In this document: positions 32,266 to 43,360 of the stretch, one piece after another
Numbering within the stretch: the first letter of the stretch is position 1
How the letters are laid out: the number at the start of each line of letters is the position of its first letter
Assembly (NCBI RefSeq): GCF_010015445.1
Contig: NC_053118.1
Location: forward strand, 6,661,281-6,725,280
Direction: 5' to 3'
Length of the DNA stretch: 64,000 nt
Source: Perca fluviatilis
Taxonomy: Eukaryota; Chordata; Actinopteri; Perciformes; Percidae
Position numbers and translations under genes: made by a program
Notes under the pieces: model-generated
Told to the model about the DNA's origin: nothing
The model's input: the letters and a program-made list of their open reading frames with translations, nothing else
Database searches by the model: none

Positions 32266-32525
32266 TTTTGGCTGTGTCGGTTAGCCCTGTCACCTCACAG
32301 CAAAATGTGAGTGTGTGTTTTTCCGGGTCCTCCAACTTCCGCCCAGAGTCCAAAGACATGGGTTTAAATGTGAGCGTGATTATTTATCAGTCTTTATGTT
32401 TTTGCCCTCTGATTGACTGGCAACATGTCCAGAGTGTACCCTGATCCAATCAGCTGGGATTGGTTCTGGCCCCCCCTCTAAGGATAATTGGTTATAGATA
32501 ATGGATAATTGGATGGATTAATGTT
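32266..32525 (+). mobile_element. Degenerate SINE with LINE-like tail
   Basis: The order of motifs is that of a common fish tRNA-SINE/LINE-tail repeat. They are GTTAGCCCTGTCACCTCACA, CCAAAGACATGGGTTTAAAT, GATTGACTGGCAACATGTCC, CAGCTGGGATTGGTTCTGGC and a final GGTTATAGATAATGGATAAT with a TGGATGGA-like end. The box B region is badly eroded. Confidence 0.65.
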
Positions 32526-34118
32526 TGGCATTTAGGCTGTGACCTCATCACTCATAGTCATACAGAAGGGCTGACCCCATCAGCAATCTGAAATTCTATC
32601 TGTGTCAAATTAGAGATATTTTAGAAATATTTTTACGGTATTTGACAGAACGATTGCGGTCTTTCATTCCAACTTCAAAAGTTAAGTCTGGAAACATTAT
32701 GATTCCATTCACACTTTACCCAGGTAAAGGAACAAACAAGTCTATATAAGCACTTTATAATTGGGAAGCATTCAATATCCTGCAGCACCATGGGGATACT
32801 GTGACAAAATACTAATAAGCTTTTGGAGGTGGGCGAAGAAGACAGAGCCTGTCTGAGTTTCTAGTTACTAAATTGGCAGTGCTGGCCTTCTGGGAGGCAA
32901 TATTTGAAGAAAACAAATACCTAGATTGTTTTTCCTTTTTTTGCTTCTAAATTGTTTTTGGAGAGCGTTTTAAATGCAGGTGTTTTCTATATCAGATATC
33001 TGACTGTTTTAAGGGTAAACGGCCAGGGCTTCTTATGTATAAGACTGTAGGCCATGCACATGAAAACACAGATTCTCATTTGTCATTTGACACAAGGTGC
33101 AAGCAGCTTAGTAAGTGGGGTCCTTAGAGAAAATTGGTAAACCATCTTAATAATCCCAAGGTTGCTGGTTCGGAATTTGTAGGCTGGCTGGGAATACATG
33201 AGTGGGGAAAGTGAACAGCATGGCTTCTGGGACATGTGTGAAATATATCTGCAGAGGGACAACATTTTATGGTAAATGCAACTCAAGAAAATTATATTAT
33301 TAACAGCAAGATAGTTGTCGGGCTTGTGGGCTCAGACACTGGGGCCCAAGGGATTGGGCTGCCTTTGTGTGAACTATGTTTGACTGTTATTAAAGGATAA
33401 GGCAGAGGAGTTTAGGAGTAGGAGTTTCAAAATCAAAATAATGAAAAGAACAAAACCAACAATGTGTTAGTCCGTCTCACAATACTTTTTGATTTCCCTA
33501 CGCTGTGTGGTTCCCAAGCCCATTGTTACTACTGAAGACATTAAAGCTGGAATACAAAGATGTGTCTCCCCCCTATGGTAGCGAGTGTAATGACACAAAC
33601 ACTGTCGAGGTGCTTAGGAAAGCAGTGGGATTCATAATAATGCTGGGTTGTAATGTTTTTTTTCACAAATTCCAGCACACTTCTAAAACTACATTTTACA
33701 ACTTGTTCATTTACCAGTTTAAAAAAGAAAGTACAATCATACAATAATTCTACTTAAGATATGATTGTAGCTGAACTTCTGCTGAATACAAAAAAGTCAC
33801 ATGACTTGGAAAATACTGTTTACATTTGTTTAAACTGAAACAATATTAGAGGATTGCAAAATCATCTGTGTCTAAAAATACCCTCAGACCCCAGAGTGGG
33901 GGGAGTGGGGGGTGGATCCAATTCCCTTTTTTGTAGGTTTGATGTGTATGGTCATCCACGGCACTCCTGATGTCTGGGGTTTATTGAACATGCCTCGCCA
34001 CTTGTGCAACATCTACTGAAACTTTTGAAGACATTAGATATTGTAAAACTTCATCACCCATCTCACCATATAATCCATTGATTTAATTTATTTATGCATT
34101 TTAATCTTTTTAGCTGTG
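32526..34118. other. 1.6-kb intron stretch without gene
   Basis: No recognisable repeat ends. The open frames at 33505-33747 and on the opposite strand overlap and show no domain. Confidence 0.35.
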
Positions 34119-34203
34119 GGCATCTCAGGTTTGTTTCCAAACAATGTCTCGTTGTATTTGTGTACAATGACAAATAAAGTATCTCATCTTATCTTATCTT
34201 ATA
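34119..34203 (+). repeat. Retroposon 3' tail with (ATCTT)n
   Basis: TGTGTACAATGACAAATAAA is followed by three or four TCTTA units. This is typical of the 3' end of a severely truncated LINE or SINE copy. Confidence 0.6.
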
Positions 34204-34776
34204 TGGCTGAATGAAAGCAGATAGAAGACAGCCACATAGTGCTGCAGTCTGCTTTGTAAAATGAACATGGCTGTCCAGCTTTTGCCATCCAGACTTTTGA
34301 AGACTAATGCTAATGTTATAGGAGCACTTTACAGCATAATGAAGATGTATCTCCGTGCCCAGTTGGAGCTGTCTGAACTTCATCAACGTTTCAAATCAAC
34401 TAATCCCACTGCAGGAGCTCAATAGGAGTGAAAAAAAAGGAAGAGCATCAATCTCTCCCAGCAGAGTGACACGCAGTGAAAGAGCCGCGGCAGGAATGAC
34501 AGCTTCATTTCAGCTCAGCCGCCGAGATGGGCCAGTCAGATGTTTGGTGTTCAGACAGGGTCGTCTGGTCTGTGCTTTAGTCATAGCTGCATGGATAAAT
34601 GTCATAGTCAGCGCTCAGGCAGGTGCTGAGGGCTTTGACTTTGTTCCTTTGGGGAGAGTGATAGTATCTGACAATGTGCTTTTTCACCTTCATACCACCC
34701 TCCTCGCCTCCTTCCGTTCTTGCAATCCACGCATCCCCCCGATACCACTACATCAGTGTTTGCTGTGAGTCCCCAC
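34204..34776. other. Intron stretch; a 137-codon frame of doubtful meaning
   Basis: The frame at 34355-34768 (+) has a hydrophobic patch (LVCALVIAAWINVIVSAQA) but no family I recognise, and no splice framing. I treat it as chance. Confidence 0.35.
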
Positions 34777-34792
34777 TAGGGCTGCATGATAT

Positions 34793-36093
34793 CAGGGCTC
34801 AACGGTAACTTTTTTTCCCCAAGGACCACATGTGCGCCTAAGTAGAAAAATTTAGGATTGCATAAAGAATTTTAGGGGCGCAATGAAAATGTATCAAATT
34901 ATGTGTTTTTCTTTCATAAAAGGAATACAAGGAGACATTTATAAGCACAGGGATTTCATTTATTTGAATAGAACAAGTAGCCTAAACTAGATTTTTGATT
35001 ATTTGTGCTTCAAACTGTATTTATTTAATACGTATGTAATACAGTAATTCATACTTTAAACTGTACATGGTCCAAGGTTCATTTATTGTCACTGTACAAC
35101 AATTGTCTAAATCCAGACAGACCTTTGGAGAATTCACTCGAGTCAGCTAATAGAGTGACTTACATAAGGTAACCGCTAATTATTGTTGGTGCACAGTGAT
35201 ATAGCTTTTACAATACGTGTTATAAATATAAAATTTTAGGGAGCGTTATGTTTTCAATTTTAAAATACATTTTCTACTGATCAGTATACCGAATATACAG
35301 TAGTGGTGTAACAGGCCACCCCCACGGTTCGGCATGCATGTGAAATGTAAAATACATGTTAATACAGTTTTACTGTTGCTGTGAAACCACCTACACATGA
35401 TCGGAGTAAAAACTGCGAGGTAGGGCACAGAGCACAGAGACAAACTGTGGCACAAGTATACGTCGTCGCTTCTGGTTTTAGTTGCAGCTTGAAAAAATCA
35501 GCGGCTACGAGGTCAGAGTTCAAATAACATGAGCTTTAAACGCAGCGCTTGGCAGAAATTCCGAGCGGTGCGCGACGCCAAGGCAGCGCTTCCTCTGTCT
35601 CCACCGCTCCCCCCGTAGAAAAAGCAACGCCACAGCCAGCGCAGAGTCGTTCACCACGGATCATGTAATGGCGGCTTTACCTGTACAGCTGAAGGCAGAG
35701 AGACGTCGCCTCTGTAACATGCTCTGCTACTTGTTCAGTTAACAGGGATTAGCAATGCCGATAAAGCGGTTGCAACTGTGGTTACTTTTCAAAACGCCAC
35801 GCAGGCAACGCTCTCAGCAGGCTCGCTGCAACATAATATAATGACGAGCCGAGAGCGGGCGCTCTGAGACACGCTGTATGTGCTCTAGTAAAAACTGAAA
35901 GACAACCATGTAAAACTAAATGTAGAGAAGTTCATGGGAGCTACTGGCGGAGCCACATCTGCAAAAAATGGCAAGTATGAAAATACCCTAACATTAGGTT
36001 ATTCGCACATGTGCTCCTAAATACATTTTATGGTTCGCACACATCTATTTTTAGTCGCAAATGCGAGTGAAACGGTTGCACTATAGAGCCCTG
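34793..36093. mobile_element. hAT-type element (CAGGGCTC...GAGCCCTG)
   Basis: The inverted ends CAGGGCTC and GAGCCCTG are flanked by GATAT on both sides (34788-34792, 36094-36098). That is shorter than the 8 bp usual for hAT. The interior has GTGCGCCTAAGT near the left end and CACATGTGCTCCTAAAT near the right, which are part of the TIR region. There is a GC-rich block at 35510-35900. No transposase frame remains. Confidence 0.65.
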
Positions 36094-36112
36094 GATATGA
36101 GGAAAGTGTGCG

Positions 36113-36841
36113 CATTCTCACTCCCATCGTGTCAAAAAGTGACGCATGGTCAGGGCATTATTGTTATTGATGCAAAAAGTCTCCTTTAGCGCCATATTTC
36201 GACGTGCTTGGTTGGGACTCTTGGCATCACTTTTTGACGCTCTGAGTCGGGACATCCGTTTAACTGACGTGCAGCTTAAGAACGGGACAGTTAGGTTTTC
36301 GTCGAGTTACGGTATGTTTCAGTGACACGCGGGACAAGAATGGGACACTCCGGTTACTTGGGTGAAAGTCTTGTGTTGTTTGACCCATCCACCGTCTGTA
36401 TGGAACACACCGGGCAGAGCAGCAGCTCCACCGCGGCGCTGTAAGATGACGTAGTATTAAGAGAGACAACAGTAGAGAGTAGTATGAAAGATCAAAAATC
36501 TGTGTAAGGAGGTTGGTTGGGCTGGTGGATGGGTCAAACAACACAGGACTTTCATCCCGTTCTTGTCCTTCGTGTCACTGAAATGTGCATTTTGTAACCT
36601 CACCCACCAACTTTTCCTCAACCTAACTGTCCCGTTATTGTGCCGCATGTCAGTTAAACGTACGTCCCGACCCAGAGCATCAAAAAGTGACGCCAAAGGG
36701 CTAGACGCAAATCCAGAGAGCGTGAAATAGTGACGCCAAGAGTTCCGACCCAGAGCGTCAAATGATGTCGCTAAAGGAGACTTTTTGCGTCAATAACAAA
36801 TGCCAAAGACGTCGATTTTTGACGTGATGGGAATGAAAATG
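36113..36841. repeat. Long-TIR fold-back element, copy 2 (best preserved)
   Basis: The left arm starts CATTCTCACTCCCATC and the right arm ends GATGGGAATGAAAATG. Matching inner blocks are GCAAAAAGTCTCCTTTAGCG against CGCTAAAGGAGACTTTTTGC, and GACAGTTAGGTTTT against CAACCTAACTGTC. The arms are about 270 bp each. The motif GTCAAAAAGTGACGC recurs several times. Confidence 0.75.
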
Positions 36842-36930
36842 TGTTGCTTTTGCGATAATATATATATAATATGTTTCGGAATATGTTTATTGCACCAGTT
36901 AATATTGCGATGGCGATTAAAAAAAAAAAG

Positions 36931-37480
36931 ATATTTTGACTCCTTCACTGCTCTCCTCCCAGAGGACCAAGGGAGCTAAGTGTCATCGTTATCAAGCGCT
37001 GTCTCTCTGGATAAGGTTCGATGTGTTGTGAGGTTAATTTTGCCTTCCTCAGAGACTGGGTGAATGTGTTAACTCTGCCGAGGCTTCCTGGCTGCAGCTG
37101 GTCAGTCATGGTGCACTGACTGGAAATAAAGTTCTCTCTGGGGTTTACACACCCTTCCACACTCATGTCATTATGTTTTCCTACAGTCCTCTCCAGGACT
37201 AGTCCTGGCTAATGTTCTTTGTACATGGATGACTGAGTTGGCTTGTTGATGATTCCTTTTTTTCTTTCATTTCGTGTTTTTGTGTGTTTTCCCCATCTGT
37301 TGGCCTAAATTTTTGTTTTTATTTTTTATTTTTAATTGTCATGTTTTGGTCCCTTTTGTGCTGTATGTCCTTTTTGATGTTGTGTTTTAGGTGGGCTATT
37401 TATGTTTTTGTTGTGTGTGTGTTGTGGGGGTTGTTGGTGTTTTGGGTTGGGGGCTGTGGTGTGGGTCAGTTGGTCTTGTT
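36931..37480. other. Intron stretch leading into T/G-rich sequence
   Basis: No gene. From about 37250 the plus strand becomes strongly T- and G-rich (TTGTGTGTGTGTTGTGGGGG). Confidence 0.4.
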
Positions 37481-37717
37481 AATTTGTTTTTTTTTTTTTT
37501 TCTTTTCTTCTTTTTTTTTCTCTCCTCTCTTCCTTTCTTCCTCTCCTCTTCCCTCCTCTTTTTGTGTGTGTGGTGTTCGTGTCCATTATGTTTCTGTGTT
37601 CCTTTCTGTCTTGTGTTCTCTCCCTCTCTCTCCTTCCTTCCTTTTTTCTTCCTTCTCTCTTGTGTGTGTGTGTGTGTTGGTGTGTGTGTGTGTGTGTGTG
37701 TATTTTCTGATTGTGGG

Positions 37718-37751
<34 letters not shown>

Positions 37752-38498
37752 CCCTCTCTCCTCCTTCCTCCTCTCCTCTCCCTCCTTCTCTCCTTTCTCT
37801 CTCCTTCCCCCCCCTCTCTCTCCTCCTCCCCCTCCTCTTCTCCCCCCTCTCTCCCTCTCTCTCTCCCTTTTTCTCTCTCCTCCTCCCTCTCTCTCCCTCC
37901 ATTCCTCTCTCTCCCCTTCCTTCCCTCCCTCTCCCCCTTCCTCCTCCTCCTTCCTCGCTCCTCTCCTCCTCCTCCTTCCTCTCTCTCCTCTCTCCTCCTC
38001 CTTCCTCCTCCTCTCCCTCTCTCCTCTCTCTCCCTCTCTTTCCTCCCGCTCTCTCTTCCTCTTTCTCCCTCCTTTTCCCTCCTCTCTCCTTCCCTCCTTC
38101 CCTCCTCTCTCCCTCTCTCTCCCTTCCTCCCTCTCTCTCCCTCCTTCCCTCTCTCTTCCTCTCGCTCCTCCTTCTCTACCTCTCTCTCCCTCTCTTTCAC
38201 TCTCGCTCTCTCTTCCTCTTTCTCCCTCCTTCCTTCCCTCCCTCCCTCTCTCCCTCCTTCCCCTCCTTCCCTCCTCTCTCCCTCTCTCTCCCTTCCTCTC
38301 TCTCTCTTTCCCTCCTTTCCTCCCTCCCTCTCTCTCCCTCTCTCCCTCCCCCTCTCTCCCTCCCTCCCTCTCTCTCCCTCTCTCTCCCTCCCTTCTTCCC
38401 CCTCTCTCCCTCTCTATCCCTCCCTCTCCCTCCCTTCTTCCCCCTCCCTCCCTCTCTATCCCTCCCTCTCCCTCCCTCTCCCCCCCTCCCTTCCTTCC
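37481..38498 (+). repeat. Polypyrimidine / (TG)n low-complexity tract
   Basis: Positions 37481-37750 alternate T/C blocks with three (TG)n arrays. Positions 37751-38498 are almost purely C and T, about 750 bases with roughly ten purines. They are built of CTCC, CTTCC and CTCTCC units. The open frames of 160-420 codons on both strands (Leu/Ser/Pro-rich or Arg/Glu/Gly-rich) are translations of this tract, not genes. Confidence 0.95.
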
Positions 38499-38775
38499 AG
38501 AAGTCTCCATGATAGAATGTGTCTGTGTCAGAACTTGTTGCTATGGTGATTTCCACAGTGCAGGGGTAGGGAGGGGGAGACAGTGTCTTCCATGGGTCAA
38601 ACATATACATGTAATGATAATTAATACTCATAAGTTTGTTCTGTAAGTCAAAAACCGTGGGTCCAAACGGCAAAATATTATGATCACCAGAGAGATAAAA
38701 GTCTGGCGAACGCATTGATGTGGTTTTTATGTTTGTGGTATGAAATATATGGGACACAGAGCAGGTAACAAACAG

Positions 38776-39874
38776 TTGGATTCCATAGTTACATGTCTGC
38801 GACCGTCACAAAATTTCCTACATTTTGACCAACTATGATGTATAAAGAGTGAAAACTGTAGGGGAGACAGCAATTTGTTTGGAAAACTTTCAAAGAATCA
38901 TAATGCAGCTTCACCCTCTAGCTCTCAGCATTCTCTCCCCATAGAAACACAATGGAAAATCTCAACCGGTCTGAAGAAGTACTGCAGCTTCATTTTTGTT
39001 ACAGTTTCTATCGGCAGTTGGTTTCAACATAACAAAAAGTAAAGGTCCGGTGGATTCCATAGTCACATGTCTGCGACCGGGACAAGATTTCCTACATTTA
39101 GCCCAACTTTGATGTATGTAGAGTGAAAATTGTACGGGAGAGAGCAGTTTGTTTGGAAAAAATTTCAGCGAATCGTACTGCAACTCCACTGTTTCTATCG
39201 GCAGTTGGAGTGTCTAGAGCAAAAAGTGTATGTCCGGTGGATTCCATAGTCACATGTCTGCGACCGCCACAAAATTTCCTACATTTTGACCAAGTATGAT
39301 GTATGAAGAGTGAAAACTGTAGGAGGGAGAGCAATTTGTTTGGAAAAAATTCCGAGAATCGTACTTCAGCTCCACACTCTGACTCCCACTCTAACTCTCA
39401 ACATTCCGGCCCCATACACACACATGGGAAAATCTGAAACGGTCTGAAAAGACGACGATACGTAAACTGTGATTTCGTAGAAACCGTGCTTGATATCCGA
39501 AAGCCCATTCAGCCCAATAAAGGCCAAAATCTTGTCTTCGGTTTAAACTTTTAATCTTTTTTCTACATTAAAGTATGGCGATACAGCATAGTCCCAAACG
39601 GGGCTTGTTTTGAGCGATGTTAAGCGATTTCGACGATTTCCCATTCAAGTCTATGCGTATTTGCACTGGCGTTTTTTGACGATTTCGTGAAAACCGTGCG
39701 GCAAATCTCTTAGAAAACACATAGCACACCATTCCCGAGCGTTACACACGTGATGATGTCATTTGTGTGCGCGTGTTGGCAAAGCTTCGTGAGCCTTAGC
39801 GGGACAAAAAACGGACGGAATAATAATAATAAGTATGAGAAACAATAGTCATTGTGCCGATTGCACATCGGCAC
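38776..39874 (+). repeat. Dispersed element with internal triplication and terminal hairpin
   Basis: Three tandem units start with GGATTCCATAGT(C/T)ACATGTC at 38777, 39052 and 39239. They share TGCGACCG, TTTCCTACATTT, TGATGTAT and AGTTTGTTTGGAAAA-like blocks. A unique tail with GATTTCGACGATTTCC and ACGGACGGAATAATAATAAT follows. It ends at a 7-bp hairpin GTGCCGA/TCGGCAC (39854-39860, 39868-39874). The hairpin-ended layout suggests a non-autonomous Helitron-like or similar element, but this is uncertain. Confidence 0.6.
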
Positions 39875-40305
39875 ACTGAAAAATGGAGTGGGCTTTAGTT
39901 TCTAAACCGTGGAAATGTAACATGCAACATATTAACAATCTTTTACTCTCTTCCTGAGTGCTCTGTTTTGTGTGCCCTGAGTGCTTTGTTTCAGGGACGT
40001 ATAAGAAGTATTTTTGTTTCGGTTTGTTTACACGATGCTGGGTGCGCCCGCCTCCTTCACACATATAACCGGCGCATCTACTGACGCAACCGTGTTTGAT
40101 CAATCCCTATATAGTTCACTATTTGATAAACATTATGTAGGGAATAGTGAGTGAGTGAATGAGGGAACAGTTTTTCAACACCGCTACCGTGTAGGGTTAG
40201 TGCTAAGCTGGAAAAATACAAATAATACACTTAGTTTACACACAGTTAGAAGCACCTTTCACATAACCCACATCACCTTTGTCATCCTGAAAAAATAAAT
40301 ATTGC
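39875..40305. other. Stretch with no gene recognised
   Basis: No clear repeat ends. The minus-strand 84-codon frame shows no domain. Confidence 0.3.
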
Positions 40306-40755
40306 ACACTTGTTGTGTATGTCTCTGTTTCTTGTTTTATTTTGTAGTCTGTTTTCTCCCATGTCATGTCTTGTTTTACTTCCTGCCTTGTGTTTTCCCG
40401 CCTTTGTGATTGTCTGCCCCACCCTGATGGGTTTCACCTGTTCCTGAGTCCTCGTGTATTCTGTTCCTTGTTTCACCTCGTTACCTTGTGTATTTAGTCT
40501 CTGTGTTGTCTCTGTCTGTTGTCCGGTCGTTGTGTTATGTTGTGTTAGTGTGTGGAGTGTACCCCTTTGTCTCAGTGTTCCAGTTTGTTTCGTGTCCCTG
40601 GTCTTTTGGATTGCTCAACATTTTTGGAACTATTTTGCCTGCTTCTTCAGGGCTCTTTTTGTTGTACCCTTTTGCTTATTAAATCTTTTGAACTCGACAC
40701 TGCTCTGTCGTCTATGCATTTGGGTCCGCCATTTCTCTGAAGCTTGTTACAACTT
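40306..40755 (+). repeat. LTR-like unit, copy 2
   Basis: Matches 52872-53320 along its length. Shared stretches are GTTTTATTTTGTAGT, TTTTCCCGCCTTTGTGATTG, TTTCACCTCGTTACCTTGTG and GTATTTAGTCTCT. A TTATTAAATC polyadenylation-like motif and CATTTGGGTCCGCCAT follow. It ends near TTGTTACA. The 123-codon hydrophobic open frame recurs with every copy and is not supported as a gene. Confidence 0.6.
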
Positions 40756-41698
40756 GTGCATGTGTAATATCATTTTGTTAATTGAAAGAAAAAAAATTAC
40801 AGACCCATTGCAATACCAGCTATGAAAGCTGGGCTTCAATATATCTTGCAAAGCACAACATATAGTCAGCTGAAAGTGTTGATTGTTATCAAACAAATGA
40901 AGACAATATGGTATTTAATTAGGACCTTCTTATTAAAAACAGCTTTGAATTTAATACTCAAATAAAAAAAAGAAATACTAAACAACTACAAAAACTAACT
41001 GGGTAACATCATGTCTGGCTGTATTAATTAAACCGAGTTTAGAAAAGAGTGCCCTGAGGGGAGTTCATTTTTGTAATTTAATTTGTGGACATCCTTGAGT
41101 ATAGTTATATTATTCCACAAGAAATATTCAGAATATTAGTATCCAGCCTCCGCAGCACTTTCTGCACATTCCAACCCCCCCGTTAGACTGTCACCTCCCA
41201 GCTGCACTTTATATGCTTTGGCACGGGAGATCATTTAATCAAAAATGAATTCATAAAAAAAAAAAAAAAACTCAGGGCATAACAGAGGACAGCTTTCAAG
41301 GGGAATCTGAATAAAACACCTGGCCCAGTCGAAAGAGGGGGAAAAAAGGCCCACGGCAAAGCGTGCCTGTCCTACCAATGCATCCTCGGGACAATCTCTC
41401 CACAGAGTTTACCCTTGAGTGAAGACAGGTACAGTGGGAAACACCAGCAGATAAATCATCCCAGTAGACAAACACTACAACGTTTACACTCAGGGTAGAA
41501 AAGGATCTCAGAGAAAGTGGTTTATTAGCACAATAATTTTTTATTAACCCCGGCAATCAAAACCATATTGATTTCCCTTAAAGCTAACAGTTTGATGGCA
41601 CATCACGTACTGCTCCCTCAAGATAATGAGAATATCAGCCTTCTGCGAAATCCAAATGCTGATATTCCTCTCCACTTGATTATTGACTAATGATTGCT
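40756..41698. other. Intron stretch, no gene
   Basis: AT-rich, with an A15 run near 41255. Nothing else recognised. Confidence 0.35.
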
Positions 41699-42495
41699 TT
41701 AAAGGTGCAATGTGTAGGAATTTCTCCCATCTAGCGTTGAGATCATTTATTGCAATCAACTCTCTCGCACCACGCAGTTCAAATGTGCAGTTCTTGCTCT
41801 TTTCAATATCCTTTTTCTTTGTCTGGGCGAAGAAGAAGACTCCTGTTCCTGAAATTTGGATTTGGAATATGTGTGGTCCTCCATGTTTCCTTTTTCAAAC
41901 TTGCCGGGGCCAGAGTCGGTGCCAGAGCAGATCTACTGGAGGGGCATTGGGTCATCGGCCGGGGGGCACTGCCTTTGTGAGAAATATTTTAACGCAGTAG
42001 CAACATAGTCCAACACAACAGAAATGTTGATCAAAAACGAAAAACGTTTTTCTTTATTATTATTATTAATTATTATTTCATTAGCGAATTTCGTATTTTT
42101 TTGTTAATTTCCATATCATGCCACCACGTAGCAGATCTATGTAACTTTACTTACTCCACTTAATTGGGAACACACCGTGCGTAGGAGAGAGAAAGAGTGG
42201 CAGATTTCAGCTGGCTTGTCATTTTGTATCTCCTTTTTAATATACAGTAAGAAACTTTTTAATTTAAATCCAGCAGTGCTATTTGCACTTGTACTGAGTG
42301 ATAATTGTTCCATAAACACCTTGTAAAATCCAAACTCAAATTTTTAATAAAAGTTTGTTATTAATGTTTAAAGAGTCTGTTACGGAGCACAGGAGGAGGA
42401 GATGGCCCGACTGCATGGAATACAGGATAGCATCAAATACCCTACCATTAGATAACTGCAGAACACAGTGTAAATAACTAAATATCTGTCTTTAA

Positions 42496-42727
42496 TAGAG
42501 ATGCACTGATAGACCGGCCGGTGATCGTTATTACGTGCTCGGCCATGACCGGCGACCGGCAGGTCAGTCTGACATATGCCAATTTCATGCCGGTCAATGC
42601 TACAATAACTAAATTTGTGTGTGCTGTAAAGTGGTTAGAAATAATTAAATCGGAATTGGCTAAAATCGGTATTGACAGGCCTAACTCAATGAAAATCGGA
42701 ATCGGCCTAGAAAAGTTGAAATCTCTA
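42496..42727. mobile_element. 232-bp hAT deletion derivative
   Basis: Both ends match the larger hAT at 26621-28531: TAGAGATGCACTGATAGACC on the left, CGGCCTAGAAAAGTTG and a shortened CTCTA on the right. The flanks GTCTTTAA (42488-42495) and GTCTTTGA (42728-42735) are an 8-bp duplication with one mismatch. Confidence 0.8.
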
Positions 42728-43006
42728 GTCTTTGATACTGTGCATATATCATCAAATGTCAAAATACAGCCGTTAAGCTCTCGCGCAATCGGTACAGTTA
42801 TTGTCCTCATTATTGGTCCTAACTTTAATACTGTTCATGACTAAGCCTGCATGAAGAAATGTGTGTTTGCCTATTAGACTTTCATCTTCAAATTGTATCT
42901 CGGGGTGGGGGATACCACTAGTTGATGCTGTGATTTTGGCATGGTGTTAACAATCATAATATGTTGTAAACATAAAATTCTGCGGTGAACCCTTGTGTAA
43001 TGCTGC

Positions 43007-43360
43007 ATGATGGCACTGCTGGTCCTGCAGGAGGACTACGCTAATGGAAGAATCAGGAAAGAAAAAGAATTCAGGGACCATGACGATGACTGGCTGATAT
43101 GCCGATTTAAATTCCCTAAAGCTGTGCTCTTGGATCTATGTACTGAATTGGGTCCAGTAGAGAGGGCAACGCGCCGGAACCGTGCCATCCTGGTCCAAAT
43201 ACAGGTCCTCGCCACTCTGGGGGAAACCGGCTGTTTCCAGAGGGAAATGTCAGACAGCTGTTTGTCTGTGTTTTTGTCAAGTGTTTTTTTTATATATAAA
43301 TATTATATATATTCTTCACCTTTATCACTAAGGGTTGTCTGGATAGCCTATAATATATAG
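43007..43360 (+). pseudogene. Harbinger (PIF) transposase N-terminal relic
   Basis: The 117-codon frame reads DDWLICRFKFPKAVLLDLCT, then RATRRNRAILVQIQVLATLG and TGCFQREMSDS. The order (R/K)F..(P/S)K..LLDLC, then RRN.A(I/L).(V/P)..QVLA.L, then G.FQREM.D is the conserved N-terminal region of Harbinger nucleases (HARBI1 type). It becomes unrelated after about residue 90 and lacks the DDE catalytic residues. It is a fragment with no evident function. Confidence 0.65.

Larger units (their letters stand above)
34777..36930. repeat. MITE K copy 2, split by a hAT and a fold-back element
   Basis: TAGGGCTGCATGATAT at 34777 continues as GATATGAGGAAAGTGTG after the hAT. It continues again as TTGCGATAATATATATAATA after the fold-back element, ending near GCGATTAAAAAAAAAAAG. 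The far terminus (a CAGCCCTA end) is missing. Confidence 0.65.

Noticed and set aside
34355..34768. 137-codon frame with a hydrophobic segment
   Set aside because: No splice-site framing or family motif. It lies in the intron of a + strand gene and is probably chance.
37284..38757. Long open frames of 160-420 codons on both strands
   Set aside because: They are translations of a C/T low-complexity tract and TG arrays. The composition (Leu/Ser/Pro or Arg/Glu/Gly) follows directly from the repeat, and frames overlap on both strands.
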